Assembly (NCBI RefSeq): GCF_913055165.1
Contig: NZ_CAJXJS010000002.1
Span: 98,704-162,703 of the forward strand
Source: an uncultured Devosia sp.
GTDB taxonomy: Bacteria > Pseudomonadota > Alphaproteobacteria > Rhizobiales > Devosiaceae
Direction: 5' to 3'
Length of the DNA: 64,000 nucleotides
Shown: in pieces, positions 25,970-34,158 of the stretch
Layout of the letters: each line of letters begins with the position of its first letter
How positions within the stretch are numbered: the stretch's first letter is position 1
Made by a program: the position numbers and the translations under genes
The notes under the pieces: generated by a model
The model's database searches: none
Told to the model about the DNA's origin: nothing
What the model saw: only the letters and a program-made list of their open reading frames with translations

Positions 25970-27760
25970 TCAACGCGGGGGGCGGGCTAGATCGTGCAGG
26001 CGGAATTGTACCTGCTCGCGCCCCTGATAATGGTCGATGGAGAGACCGCCTGCGAAATGCAGTGGCTCATCTCCGCCCCGCATAAGCGCGTCGCCCAGTG
26101 GCGTCCCGGCGGCGCGGAATGCGATTGCCTTGAGCCTGGCCCCGTCGTCCGACGACAGGGAGAAGCTCACATGTCCGCCCTTGCCGACGATCTGAGGGAA
26201 ACGGGCGCGATGGGCGGGAAAGGCAAATACCGGCGATGGATTGCCCGAGCCATAGGGACCCGCCCGCTCCAGACTGTGGAGCAGGTCAAGCGTGGCACCC
26301 CGCGCGGTGAGCGCCGCATCAATCTTGAGTGCCGAGGCCGCCCGTGCCGACGCGACACCGGCGGCGAGTGCTTCGGTCAGGAATACGCGAAACGGCCCCA
26401 AATCGCCTGGCTTGAGCGACACACCGGCGGCCATGGCATGACCGCCGCCCTTGGGAACAAGTCCCTGCTCTACCGCGGCGATGACCGCACTTCCGAGGTC
26501 AACACCGGGAATCGAGCGCCCCGAACCGGTTCCGGTTCCATCTGGATTGAGAGCAATCGCGAAGCTCGGGCGATCAAAGCGCTCTCGCAGACGGGCAGCG
26601 ACCAAACCAACAATGCCGGGATGCCAATCCGCAGACGCGAGTACGAGCACCGGTGGGCCTTCCCCACCGCCGATCTCCGCTTCGGCAGCAGCGCAGGCCT
26701 GTTCGACGGCCTCGACCTCAATGCGCTGGCGCTCGCTGTTCAATTCGTCCAGTTGAGCCGCGATCACCATGGCCTGATGTTCATCGTCCAGCGCGAGCAG
26801 CCGCGTACCCAAGGCCGCATCGCCAATGCGACCACCAGCATTGATGCGCGGACCTATGAGAAACCCCAGATGGTATGGATTGAGTGGACCGCCGACGCGC
26901 GCCGCAAGGACCAAGGCAGCCAAACCTGGCTTGTCTCCGCGACGGGCGACTTCCAGGCCCCGCACAACAAAGGCCCTGTTCAGGCCGGTGAGCGGGACGA
27001 CATCACAGACCGTGGCCAGCGCAACCAGATCAAGCAGACCCAGCAGATCCGGCAGACCCGTGTCGCCACGGTTTCGCAATGTGCGGTTCACGGCGACCAG
27101 CACCATGAAGGTCACACCGGCCGCGCAGAGATAGCCGAGACCGGAAATGTCATCGGGGCGGTTTGGATTGACCAGTGCTGTCGCTAGCGGGAGATCGTGA
27201 TCCGACAGGTGATGATCGACCACCAGAACGTCGACGCCACGGCCGCGCGCGTTAGCGATGGGCTGGTCGCTGGTGGTGCCGCAATCGAGTGTGATGATGA
27301 GAGAGGCGCCGCCATCAATGAGCTTGTCCATCGCCGCCACATTGGGGCCGTACCCCTCAAAAATGCGATCGGGAATATGGACCTGCGGCTGAATGCCGAA
27401 ATGGCGGAGATACCGGGTCATCAGCGCACAGGAACAGGCGCCGTCCACGTCATAGTCTCCGAACAGGGCGACAGGTTCATTGTCGGTGATGGCTTTGGCC
27501 AACCGTTCGGCCAGAGCATCCATGTCCGTCAATGTGGACGGGTCGGGCATGAGCGCGCGAATAGTCGGCTCGAGATAGCTTTCAGCAGCCTCCAGGCTGA
27601 CACCCCTGGCCGCCATCACCCGCGCCAGAATGTCCGGAATGCCTGTGCGTTGGCTGATCGCCGTCGCGTTGCGCGCCGCAGCGCTGTCGAGCCGATCGAC
27701 CCAGGCGCGGCCGCTAACCGATTGGGCGATGTCGAGGAAAGGGCGCGGGTTTTCGAGCAT
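25970..27760 (-). CDS. recJ: Single-stranded-DNA-specific exonuclease RecJ
   Basis: 596 residues. DHH-superfamily motifs are DYDVDGACSC (about 101), ITLDCGTT, and VVDHHLSDHDLP (about 181), followed by a DHHA1 domain with GSGRSIPGVDLG and GGGHAMAAG, and a C-terminal OB-fold. It degrades single-stranded DNA 5' to 3' in RecF-type recombination and mismatch repair. It follows glpX by 97 bases in the same direction, keeping the aminotransferase-hom-glpX-recJ order of Hyphomicrobiales. Confidence 0.95.
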   Translation of the reverse strand: MLENPRPFLDIAQSVSGRAWVDRLDSAAARNATAISQRTGIPDILARVMAARGVSLEAAESYLEPTIRALMPDPSTLTDMDALAERLAKAITDNEPVALFGDYDVDGACSCALMTRYLRHFGIQPQVHIPDRIFEGYGPNVAAMDKLIDGGASLIITLDCGTTSDQPIANARGRGVDVLVVDHHLSDHDLPLATALVNPNRPDDISGLGYLCAAGVTFMVLVAVNRTLRNRGDTGLPDLLGLLDLVALATVCDVVPLTGLNRAFVVRGLEVARRGDKPGLAALVLAARVGGPLNPYHLGFLIGPRINAGGRIGDAALGTRLLALDDEHQAMVIAAQLDELNSERQRIEVEAVEQACAAAEAEIGGGEGPPVLVLASADWHPGIVGLVAARLRERFDRPSFAIALNPDGTGTGSGRSIPGVDLGSAVIAAVEQGLVPKGGGHAMAAGVSLKPGDLGPFRVFLTEALAAGVASARAASALKIDAALTARGATLDLLHSLERAGPYGSGNPSPVFAFPAHRARFPQIVGKGGHVSFSLSSDDGARLKAIAFRAAGTPLGDALMRGGDEPLHFAGGLSIDHYQGREQVQFRLHDLARPPR

Positions 27761-27857
27761 GGGCCGGGGTTAGTCGGTTTGGCAGGGTATGGAAAGGGCT
27801 ATGTGCATAAGACGCGTTGGCGCCTCCTTGGTCGCATCCTTGGGATGAGCCCTGCCC

Positions 27858-28844
27858 TCACCGCGCGTGCCTTGCCTTGATCCAGCGCGTCGTCTGGCTC
27901 CAGCTCCGCATTACCACCGTACTGGTTTCGACCCAGCCGCGGCGCAATCTTACGCCCTCGGCCAGGGAACCGTCAGTGACGCCGGTCGCGGAGAACAGCA
28001 CGTCGCCTGACGCCAGCTCGGTGACGTCGTAGATGCGGTTGGGATCTTCGATGCCCATTTCCTTGGCGTGCATGCGCTTGTCTGGCGTGTCGAGGATCAG
28101 CTTGCCCTGCATATGCCCGCCTATGCAGCGTAGTGCGGCGGCCGCGAGCACGCCTTCGGGTGCCCCGCCCGAGCCGAGATAAATGTCGACGCCGGTATCG
28201 GCGGTGTTCACGGCATGGATGACGCCCGCAATATCGCCATCACTCAACAGCTTGACCGAAACGCCGGCCGTACGTAGTTCTTCGAGCAGGCCGCCATGGC
28301 GGGGACGATCCAACACGATTGCAGTGATTTCCGAGATCGGAACGCCCTTGGCCTTGGCGAGCGCGCGGACATTTTCCGCGGCGGACCATTCGATATGCAC
28401 CGTTTCGGGCGGGTATTCCGCGCCGATGGCGATTTTGTGCATGTAAACGTTTCGAGCAACATTGAGCAGCCCGCCACGCTCGGCCATGGCGAGCACCACA
28501 AGCGAGTCAGGCTGGTTCTTGGCGCAGAGGGTGACACCTTCGAGCGGGTCGACCGCGATATCGACCTCGGGCCCCTGCCCCATACCGACGGATTGGCCGA
28601 CATAGAGATCGTCGCACTCGAACTGCTCGCCTTCGCCGATGACAATGCGGCCGGATATGGCAACTTCGTCCAGTTCAGCCTTCATGGCTGAGACCGCTGC
28701 TTCGTCGGCGGCCTTTTCATTGCCTTTGCCACGCCACTCGGCAGCCGCGATTGCCGCGCGCTCCGTGACCCGCACCATTTCGAGTGTCAGGGTACGATGC
28801 AGGTTTGCCGGGCTTTTGCCGTCCACGACCTTGCTGAGCTTCAT
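27858..28844 (-). CDS. glpX: Fructose-1,6-bisphosphatase class II
   Basis: 328 residues. Metal and substrate motifs are GRIVIGEGE, VDIAVDPLEGVTLCA and a GSGGAPEGVLAAAALRCIGG block. It removes the 1-phosphate of fructose-1,6-bisphosphate in gluconeogenesis and, in autotrophs, the Calvin cycle. It lies 26 bases after hom, so the two are very likely one transcript. The C-terminal tail (RSWSQTTRWIKARHAR) is short and basic. Confidence 0.95.
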   Translation of the reverse strand: MKLSKVVDGKSPANLHRTLTLEMVRVTERAAIAAAEWRGKGNEKAADEAAVSAMKAELDEVAISGRIVIGEGEQFECDDLYVGQSVGMGQGPEVDIAVDPLEGVTLCAKNQPDSLVVLAMAERGGLLNVARNVYMHKIAIGAEYPPETVHIEWSAAENVRALAKAKGVPISEITAIVLDRPRHGGLLEELRTAGVSVKLLSDGDIAGVIHAVNTADTGVDIYLGSGGAPEGVLAAAALRCIGGHMQGKLILDTPDKRMHAKEMGIEDPNRIYDVTELASGDVLFSATGVTDGSLAEGVRLRRGWVETSTVVMRSWSQTTRWIKARHAR

Positions 28845-28870
28845 GTCTTCCCCCGAAGCTCAAGCCAGGC

Positions 28871-30379
28871 TCAGAGCTTCTCTATGCGGATCAATTGCGG
28901 TTCGCCGACTATGAACCCATCATCGGCGATCTGTGCAAGCGCTTCGCGCACCGATGATTCCAAAGTCTGTTGAGTAATCATCACCACGGTACGCGTTGGC
29001 GAGCCATCGGGTGCGACAGCCTTGGCACTCAAATCCGACCGCTGGATGACACTATCGATGGAGATGGACTTTTCCCCCATGCGGGTCGCAATGGCCGCAA
29101 GGGCACCGGGCACGTCCTTGGCACTGAGGCGAATGTAGAAGCCGCCTTCATGGGCACGATCAGGCGCCTCGCGATAGGGCAGCAATTCGTCGCTGGGGAC
29201 GCCAAGCGGTGGCACCCGCGTGCCGCGGGCAATATCGAGAATATCCGAGAGCACAGACGAGGCAGTGGGCGGACCGCCTGCGCCCGGGCCGGCCAGCAGC
29301 AATTCGTGGACATGGTCGGTTTCGAGCGCTACGGCATTCATCACGCCATCCACACCGGCAATGGCGCTGCCCTTTGGGACAAAGGTGGGATGAACGCGTT
29401 GCTCGATACCACCATTAGTGCGTTCGGCAATGCCCAGCAGTTTGATCTTGTAGCCGAGTTCGGCCGCGACCTGTATATCGTGCTGGGTAATCCTGGAGAT
29501 ACCCTCAACCCGCATCTTGTCCGGCGCGATCTCGTAGCCGAAGCACAGCGTGGACAGGATGGAGAGCTTGTGTGCTGTGTCAAAGCCTTCCACGTCGAAG
29601 GTTGGGTCGGCTTCGGCATAACCGAGTGCCTGTGCATCCTTGAGGCAATCGGCAAAGGAGATGCCCTCATTGCCCATGCGCGTCAGGATATAGTTGCAGG
29701 TGCCGTTCATGATGCCAAAGACCTTGGCGATGCGGGCCGAGCCCAGGCCTTCGCGCAATGTCTTGATGACGGGAATGCCGCCGGCAACCGCCGCTTCAAA
29801 TCCCAGCTGTGCACCTGATTCCTCGGCCAGCCGTGCCAGGGTAACGCCATGCTTGGCGAGCAACGCCTTGTTTGCCGTGACCACCGGCCGTCCGATCTCC
29901 AGCGCCGCTTTCACCGAGGCAAAGGCCGGACCATCCTCTCCGCCGATCAGTTCGACAAAAAGATCGATACCGTCCCATTTGGCCAGAGCCACCGGGTCGT
30001 CGAACCATTCCAGGCCGGAAATGTCTATGCCGCGGTCGCGGGAGCGTGAGCGCGCCGCAACCGCCACGACCTCCAATTGCCGGCCAAGCTTTCGCGTCAG
30101 CTCGGCGCCATCCTTCTGCAGGATACGCACCAGCGTCGCGCCCACATTACCCAGTCCGGCAACGCCAACCCTCAGCGGTGCCTGCCGGTCCGTATCCCCC
30201 AGCTCAGTCATGGCCTTGAGGATGCGCGCGCGCGTTTCGCTGCGCGGCTCGCGACCATCTCTGAGGTCGAAAACGAATAGCGGGTCGCCCGCCACGATGC
30301 GGCCGAAACGGGTCGGCGTCCACCCCCGGGCGGAGATGAAGGATTCAACGGCTTGGCGGAAAGACTGGATATCGCTCAT
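28871..30379 (-). CDS. hom: Homoserine dehydrogenase with N-terminal HTH-like extension
   Basis: NAD(P)-dependent enzyme reducing aspartate semialdehyde to homoserine, for Thr, Met and Ile synthesis. The Rossmann motif VGVAGLGNVGA is at about 71-81, followed by the catalytic domain (NGTCNYILT, YAEADPTFDVEG) and a C-terminal ACT domain (about 420-500) for allosteric control. At 502 residues it is about 56-65 residues longer than usual at the N-terminus. The extra part contains ARGWTPTRFGRIVAGDPLFV and resembles small lambda-repressor-like proteins. An internal ATG at 30211 would give the standard enzyme. Neither start has a strong ribosome site, so the fusion is plausible but unproven. Confidence 0.9.
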   Translation of the reverse strand: MSDIQSFRQAVESFISARGWTPTRFGRIVAGDPLFVFDLRDGREPRSETRARILKAMTELGDTDRQAPLRVGVAGLGNVGATLVRILQKDGAELTRKLGRQLEVVAVAARSRSRDRGIDISGLEWFDDPVALAKWDGIDLFVELIGGEDGPAFASVKAALEIGRPVVTANKALLAKHGVTLARLAEESGAQLGFEAAVAGGIPVIKTLREGLGSARIAKVFGIMNGTCNYILTRMGNEGISFADCLKDAQALGYAEADPTFDVEGFDTAHKLSILSTLCFGYEIAPDKMRVEGISRITQHDIQVAAELGYKIKLLGIAERTNGGIEQRVHPTFVPKGSAIAGVDGVMNAVALETDHVHELLLAGPGAGGPPTASSVLSDILDIARGTRVPPLGVPSDELLPYREAPDRAHEGGFYIRLSAKDVPGALAAIATRMGEKSISIDSVIQRSDLSAKAVAPDGSPTRTVVMITQQTLESSVREALAQIADDGFIVGEPQLIRIEKL

Positions 30380-30471
30380 GGTGCCGCCATGTGCATAGGA
30401 ATTCGCCTAGCCGTCAATAGGAGTTGTAGTAGGAAATTGGGCCGATCCGGCGATCAGCCCAACGCTAGCGC

Positions 30472-31452
30472 CTATTCGGACCTGGCGGCGGCGGCCGCCC
30501 GCCCCACTTCGGCGATCACCTCGGGGAAACCCCAACGAAGCGAAGCTGGGGTGATGGCGCCACTGACCGCCATGGTCAGTTCGTCCCCGACCAGGATTGT
30601 ATAAGCGCCCTTCTGCACCAGCGGCGAGAGCTGGATGAGGTCCATGGCAAAGAACTCATCCGCTGATTGCTGGTTGGAGAAGAAGCTCAGTAGCATGTCT
30701 GCTGGAATCGTATCGAAGTTCTCGTAGCTCAGCAGGTAGGCAATTCTGGTGTCCACCAGTGCACCGCCTTCAGCTTCTCCTGCGGGAACCATACCGATAT
30801 CGGCAAATAGCTGAACACGAGGGTCTCCGGCGATACGGACAGACACCTGGCCGTCATTTCGATTGACGATGTTGGCAAAGACCGTTCCTTCGATATCCGG
30901 ATAGGCGTTCCGCTGCTCGATCATCCAGTCCATGGTATCTGCGATTAGGGCATCGGCCTGCTCCGAACGGCCTAGGGCCCGGCCGGTCGTGGACACGACC
31001 TGCTGCCAGCTGGCGAACCATGCGCGCTCTGGAAAAGCGACCACCGGGGCAATCTGGCTCAGTGCCGCATATTCGTCTTCCGTCAGACCAGAATAGGGCG
31101 CGATGATCACATCGGGCCCTAGGGCAGCAATGGCTTCGAGGGGCACTTCTGAAGCGTTGGGCAGGACAGTGGGCATTTCCATGCCCTTCTCGGCGAGGAG
31201 TTCCTCCGTCCAAGGCAGGATGCCGTCATCGCCGCCGCCATAAGCGAAGAACGGCATGCCGACGGGCTGTATACCCAAATCAATGACGACATCCTGAGCC
31301 GACCAACCCCAGGTAACAACGCGCTCTGGCTCCGACACAATGATTGTGGTGCCGAGCGCATGCTCGATACTTACGGGAAAGGCCTCAACACCAGACGCCG
31401 GCATTGCAGCGCTGGCTGTCGCGAACAGGGCTGCGGCAAGAATACTGCGCAT
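30472..31452 (-). CDS. Iron-siderophore binding protein, tandem copy 2
   Basis: 326-residue periplasmic iron-siderophore binding protein with a signal peptide (MRSILAAALFATASAAMPASG). It aligns along its length with the adjacent gene: EHALGTTIIVSEPERVVTWGWS against AHAHGETVIPAEPQRIVTWGWS, and GLTEDEYAALSQIAPVVAF against GITEDQYALLSGIAPTVAY. ATG 31452 follows TAGGAG closely; the longer open frame overlaps the upstream gene. No permease or ATPase is adjacent. The iron may be handed to the Fec-type permease encoded at 20.5-24.4 kb or to one elsewhere. Confidence 0.88.
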   Translation of the reverse strand: MRSILAAALFATASAAMPASGVEAFPVSIEHALGTTIIVSEPERVVTWGWSAQDVVIDLGIQPVGMPFFAYGGGDDGILPWTEELLAEKGMEMPTVLPNASEVPLEAIAALGPDVIIAPYSGLTEDEYAALSQIAPVVAFPERAWFASWQQVVSTTGRALGRSEQADALIADTMDWMIEQRNAYPDIEGTVFANIVNRNDGQVSVRIAGDPRVQLFADIGMVPAGEAEGGALVDTRIAYLLSYENFDTIPADMLLSFFSNQQSADEFFAMDLIQLSPLVQKGAYTILVGDELTMAVSGAITPASLRWGFPEVIAEVGRAAAAARSE

Positions 31453-31463
31453 TGGTGTCGCTC

Positions 31464-32435
31464 CTAGTTCTGGGCGTTTCGTGCCGCGGCGGCGAGCACT
31501 TCGAGATAGCGCGGCAGACCCCAGCGCAGAGAAAGAACGCTGGGCGGAGAAACGGAGGCCACGTTTTCGGTACCCACAAGGGCCGCCAAACCGCCATTGG
31601 CGATCGGCGGATAGGTCTTTGCGGCGGGTGTCGCCAGCCAAGCGTCCAGGGCCGACCGTTCTTCGTGATAGGTGATGAAGATATCGGCTTCGAGCTGGTC
31701 AAAGAGCTCATAGCTGAGTGGGTAATAGAAGGCATCGTCTCCGGGCGCCATGGCAGCGACGCTCGGGTTCATGACCATGCCGAAATCGGTCAGGAACTTC
31801 ATTCGAGCGTCCAGCGGCGCATAGACGGCCATAGAGCCATCATAATCGTTTGCGCTGGCGAATGTGACGTCCTTGAGCTCCGGATAGCGCGCGAATTCAG
31901 CCTCGACCCAGGCGGTTGTCTTGGAGACGAGAGCCTGAGCCTCATCCTCCCTGCCGAGGACCTTGCCGATGATCAGGGTCAGGTCCTGCCAAGAGGTTGA
32001 CCAGGGCGCTCCGGTATAGGCGACAGTGGGCGCAATGCCAGAAAGCAGCGCGTATTGGTCCTCGGTGATACCCGAATAGGCCGCGATGATGACGTCGGGA
32101 TCCAGAGCGGCAATCTGCTCTATCGGTGGTTCTCCACCGGCGTCGAGAATGGTCGGCGTCTGGGCGCCGGAAGCAGCCAACGCCTCCTCCACCCATTCGT
32201 GAATACCGTTGTCGCCGCCGCCGTATGACTGAAAGGGCATACCGACCGGCGTCACGCCAAGGGCGATGACGACGTCCTCATTGCTCCAGCCCCAAGTGAC
32301 AATGCGCTGCGGTTCAGCGGGAATGACAGTTTCGCCATGAGCATGCGCAATCGTGACGGGAAAGGATTGCGCCTGGGCGGCAACAGCCGTGCCCAAGGCA
32401 ATGGCTACGGAAAAGACTAGCGAATGTACGGACAT
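31464..32435 (-). CDS. Iron-siderophore binding protein, tandem copy 1
   Basis: 323-residue paralogue directly upstream of copy 2, 11 bases apart, with signal peptide MSVHSLVFSVAIALGTAVAAQA. The two lobes include GVTPVGMPFQSYGGGDNGIHEW and a C-terminal RWGLPRYLEVLAAA, mirrored in copy 2 as RWGFPEVIAEVGRAAA. ATG 32435 has an AAAGGGTGG ribosome site. The pair separates the aminotransferase gene from hom, which are usually neighbours in this order, so the pair looks inserted. A Fur-like box lies 41 bases upstream. Confidence 0.88.
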   Translation of the reverse strand: MSVHSLVFSVAIALGTAVAAQAQSFPVTIAHAHGETVIPAEPQRIVTWGWSNEDVVIALGVTPVGMPFQSYGGGDNGIHEWVEEALAASGAQTPTILDAGGEPPIEQIAALDPDVIIAAYSGITEDQYALLSGIAPTVAYTGAPWSTSWQDLTLIIGKVLGREDEAQALVSKTTAWVEAEFARYPELKDVTFASANDYDGSMAVYAPLDARMKFLTDFGMVMNPSVAAMAPGDDAFYYPLSYELFDQLEADIFITYHEERSALDAWLATPAAKTYPPIANGGLAALVGTENVASVSPPSVLSLRWGLPRYLEVLAAAARNAQN

Positions 32436-32475
32436 GAACCACCCTTTGCACGGAGACGAGTCTCCATACAAAAGG

Positions 32476-32490
32476 TGATATCATTTGTCA
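32476..32490. promoter_or_regulatory. Candidate Fur-like 7-1-7 box
   Basis: The 15-base stretch (minus strand TGACAAATGATATCA) agrees with the 7-1-7 Fur consensus at 10 of 14 fixed positions and is followed 41 bases later by the first iron-binding-protein start. Alphaproteobacterial iron control can also use Irr or RirA, so the regulator is uncertain. Confidence 0.35.
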
Positions 32491-32500
32491 TGTATTATTT

Positions 32501-32519
32501 TCGGAGTTCGACACTCCGA
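32501..32519. repeat. TCGGAGT/ACTCCGA palindrome
   Basis: Seven-base perfect arms around a 5-base loop between the aminotransferase stop and the binding-protein promoter. In the minus direction it is followed by AAAATAAT rather than T, so it is a poor intrinsic terminator. An operator or a transcript-end stem are the alternatives. Confidence 0.4.
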
Positions 32520-32524
32520 TTATG

Positions 32525-33736
32525 TCAGGCCTTGAGAGGCACCACATTGCCCTGCCCGGTCTTGGCGCCGAGCAGCTTCTTGACGTTGCGGGCGGCCTGG
32601 CGAATGCGTTGCTCGTTCTCGACAAAGGCGAGACGGATGTACTGGTCACCATATTCGCCGAAACCGACGCCCGGGGCCACCGCAACGCCAGTTTCCTGCA
32701 CCAGCAGCTTGGCAAATTCGAGCGAGCCGAGATGGGCGAACTGATCTGGGATCGGGGCCCAGGCAAACATGGTGGCGCGCGGCACCGGAATGGTCCAGCC
32801 AGAGCGTCCAAAGCTTTCCACCATGACGTCGCGGCGGTGCTTGTAAATCTTGCGGACCTCGTCGACCACCGAATCCGACCCATTCAATGCAGCAACGGCT
32901 GCGACCTGAATGGGAGTGAAGGCACCGTAGTCGAGATAGGATTTCACGCGCGCCAGGGCGGCGATCAGGCGCTCGTTGCCGACGGCAAATCCGACACGCC
33001 AGCCGGGCATGGAATAGGTCTTGGACATCGAGGTGAACTCCACCGCGATATCCATGGCTCCGGGAACCTGCAGCACCGATGGCGGCGGCACGTCATCGAA
33101 ATAGATCTCGGAATAGGCGAGATCGGACAGGATGAAGATGTCGTTGGCCTTACAGTACTTGACGACCTCGGTGTAAAAATCGAGGTCTGCAGTGTAGGCG
33201 GTCGGGTTCGCCGGATAGTTCAGGACCAGTGCGATCGGCTTGGGAATGGAATGGCGCACAGCACGATCGAGCGAGCGCATGAAGTCTTCGTTCGGATCAG
33301 CCGGCATGGAGCGCACCACGCCGCCCGACATAATGAAGCCGAAGGAGTGAATGGGATAGGTGGGGTTGGGCACAAGGACCACGTCGCCTGGAGCGGTAAT
33401 GGCTTGCGCCATATTGGCAAAGCCTTCCTTTGACCCAAGGGTCGCCACGACCTGGGTGTCGGGATTGAGCTTCACACCGAAGCGGCGACCGTAATAGCTG
33501 GCCTGCGCCTTGCGGAGCCCGGGTATGCCCTTGGACGTCGAATAGCGGTGGGTGCGCGGATCGAGCACGGTTTCCTTGAGCTTGTTGACGATGTGCTCAG
33601 GTGTGGGCAGGTCGGGATTGCCCATGCCCAGATCGATAATGTCAACGCCCTCGGCGCGCGCCTTGGCCTTGATCGGGTTGATGTGCTCGAACACGTAGGG
33701 TGGCAGACGGCGGATGCGATGGAAGACTTCGCTCAT
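32525..33736 (-). CDS. Class I aminotransferase (AlaC/LL-DAP aminotransferase-like)
   Basis: 403-residue PLP-dependent aminotransferase of fold type I. The Schiff-base lysine is in TSMSKTYSMPGWRVGF. Substrate and cofactor residues include NYPANPTAYTADL and SDLAYSEIYF. The N-terminus MSEVFHRIRRLPPYVFEHINPIKAKAR is typical of alphaproteobacterial proteins upstream of hom annotated as LL-diaminopimelate or alanine aminotransferase. ATG 33736 follows CCGAGGAAATA; the longer open frame lacks similarity. It probably makes alanine or a related amino acid from its keto acid. Confidence 0.88.
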   Translation of the reverse strand: MSEVFHRIRRLPPYVFEHINPIKAKARAEGVDIIDLGMGNPDLPTPEHIVNKLKETVLDPRTHRYSTSKGIPGLRKAQASYYGRRFGVKLNPDTQVVATLGSKEGFANMAQAITAPGDVVLVPNPTYPIHSFGFIMSGGVVRSMPADPNEDFMRSLDRAVRHSIPKPIALVLNYPANPTAYTADLDFYTEVVKYCKANDIFILSDLAYSEIYFDDVPPPSVLQVPGAMDIAVEFTSMSKTYSMPGWRVGFAVGNERLIAALARVKSYLDYGAFTPIQVAAVAALNGSDSVVDEVRKIYKHRRDVMVESFGRSGWTIPVPRATMFAWAPIPDQFAHLGSLEFAKLLVQETGVAVAPGVGFGEYGDQYIRLAFVENEQRIRQAARNVKKLLGAKTGQGNVVPLKA

Positions 33737-34158
33737 TATTTCCTCGGAGGTCCCTCGGACCTGTAGCTGGGCCGCGACGCGCCAAAGCGCCACGCCTCTT
33801 GTCATGTGAGGCCAATTATCGCGGAATTATGGTTTTATGCAGGTTAAGCGGCCCAAGCGGGCCGACGACATATCTATTCGGCTCTTCCCGGCCACCAGGT
33901 GGCCATCGGGAAGAGCTATCGGGCGCTTGCTGCCGCCGCGCCGCGAGCCGCCACCGGTGTGCCGGCGAGCAAAGCTCCAAACCATGCAACAGTGAACGGG
34001 GACGCCATGTCTCTTGCCCTTCAGAAAAGACTTCTGATACCACCCAACCGTGGTTAGCGTCTTATTATGGCCTCGGACAAGTCTTGTAAATGCCAGGCGG
34101 CCTTTACATGTAATCACCTTGTCGGCCGAAGCGCGGCCTGGGCTGCTCGGATAGGTGC
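33737..34158. other. 422-base intergenic region with a long hairpin
   Basis: Divergent region between the aminotransferase and the GT1 gene. No convincing reading frame is seen. It contains a strong hairpin at 33881-33916: outer 10-base perfect arms GCTCTTCCCG/CGGGAAGAGC, inner arms GCCAC/GTGGC with a CAG loop, and a 3-base bulge (CAT) on one side. No T run follows on either strand. I see no tRNA or known riboswitch. Confidence 0.5.

Noticed and set aside
32501..32519. Palindrome considered as an intrinsic terminator of the aminotransferase gene
   Set aside because: It lies upstream, not downstream, of that gene on the minus strand and is followed by A rather than T. It is kept only as a possible operator.
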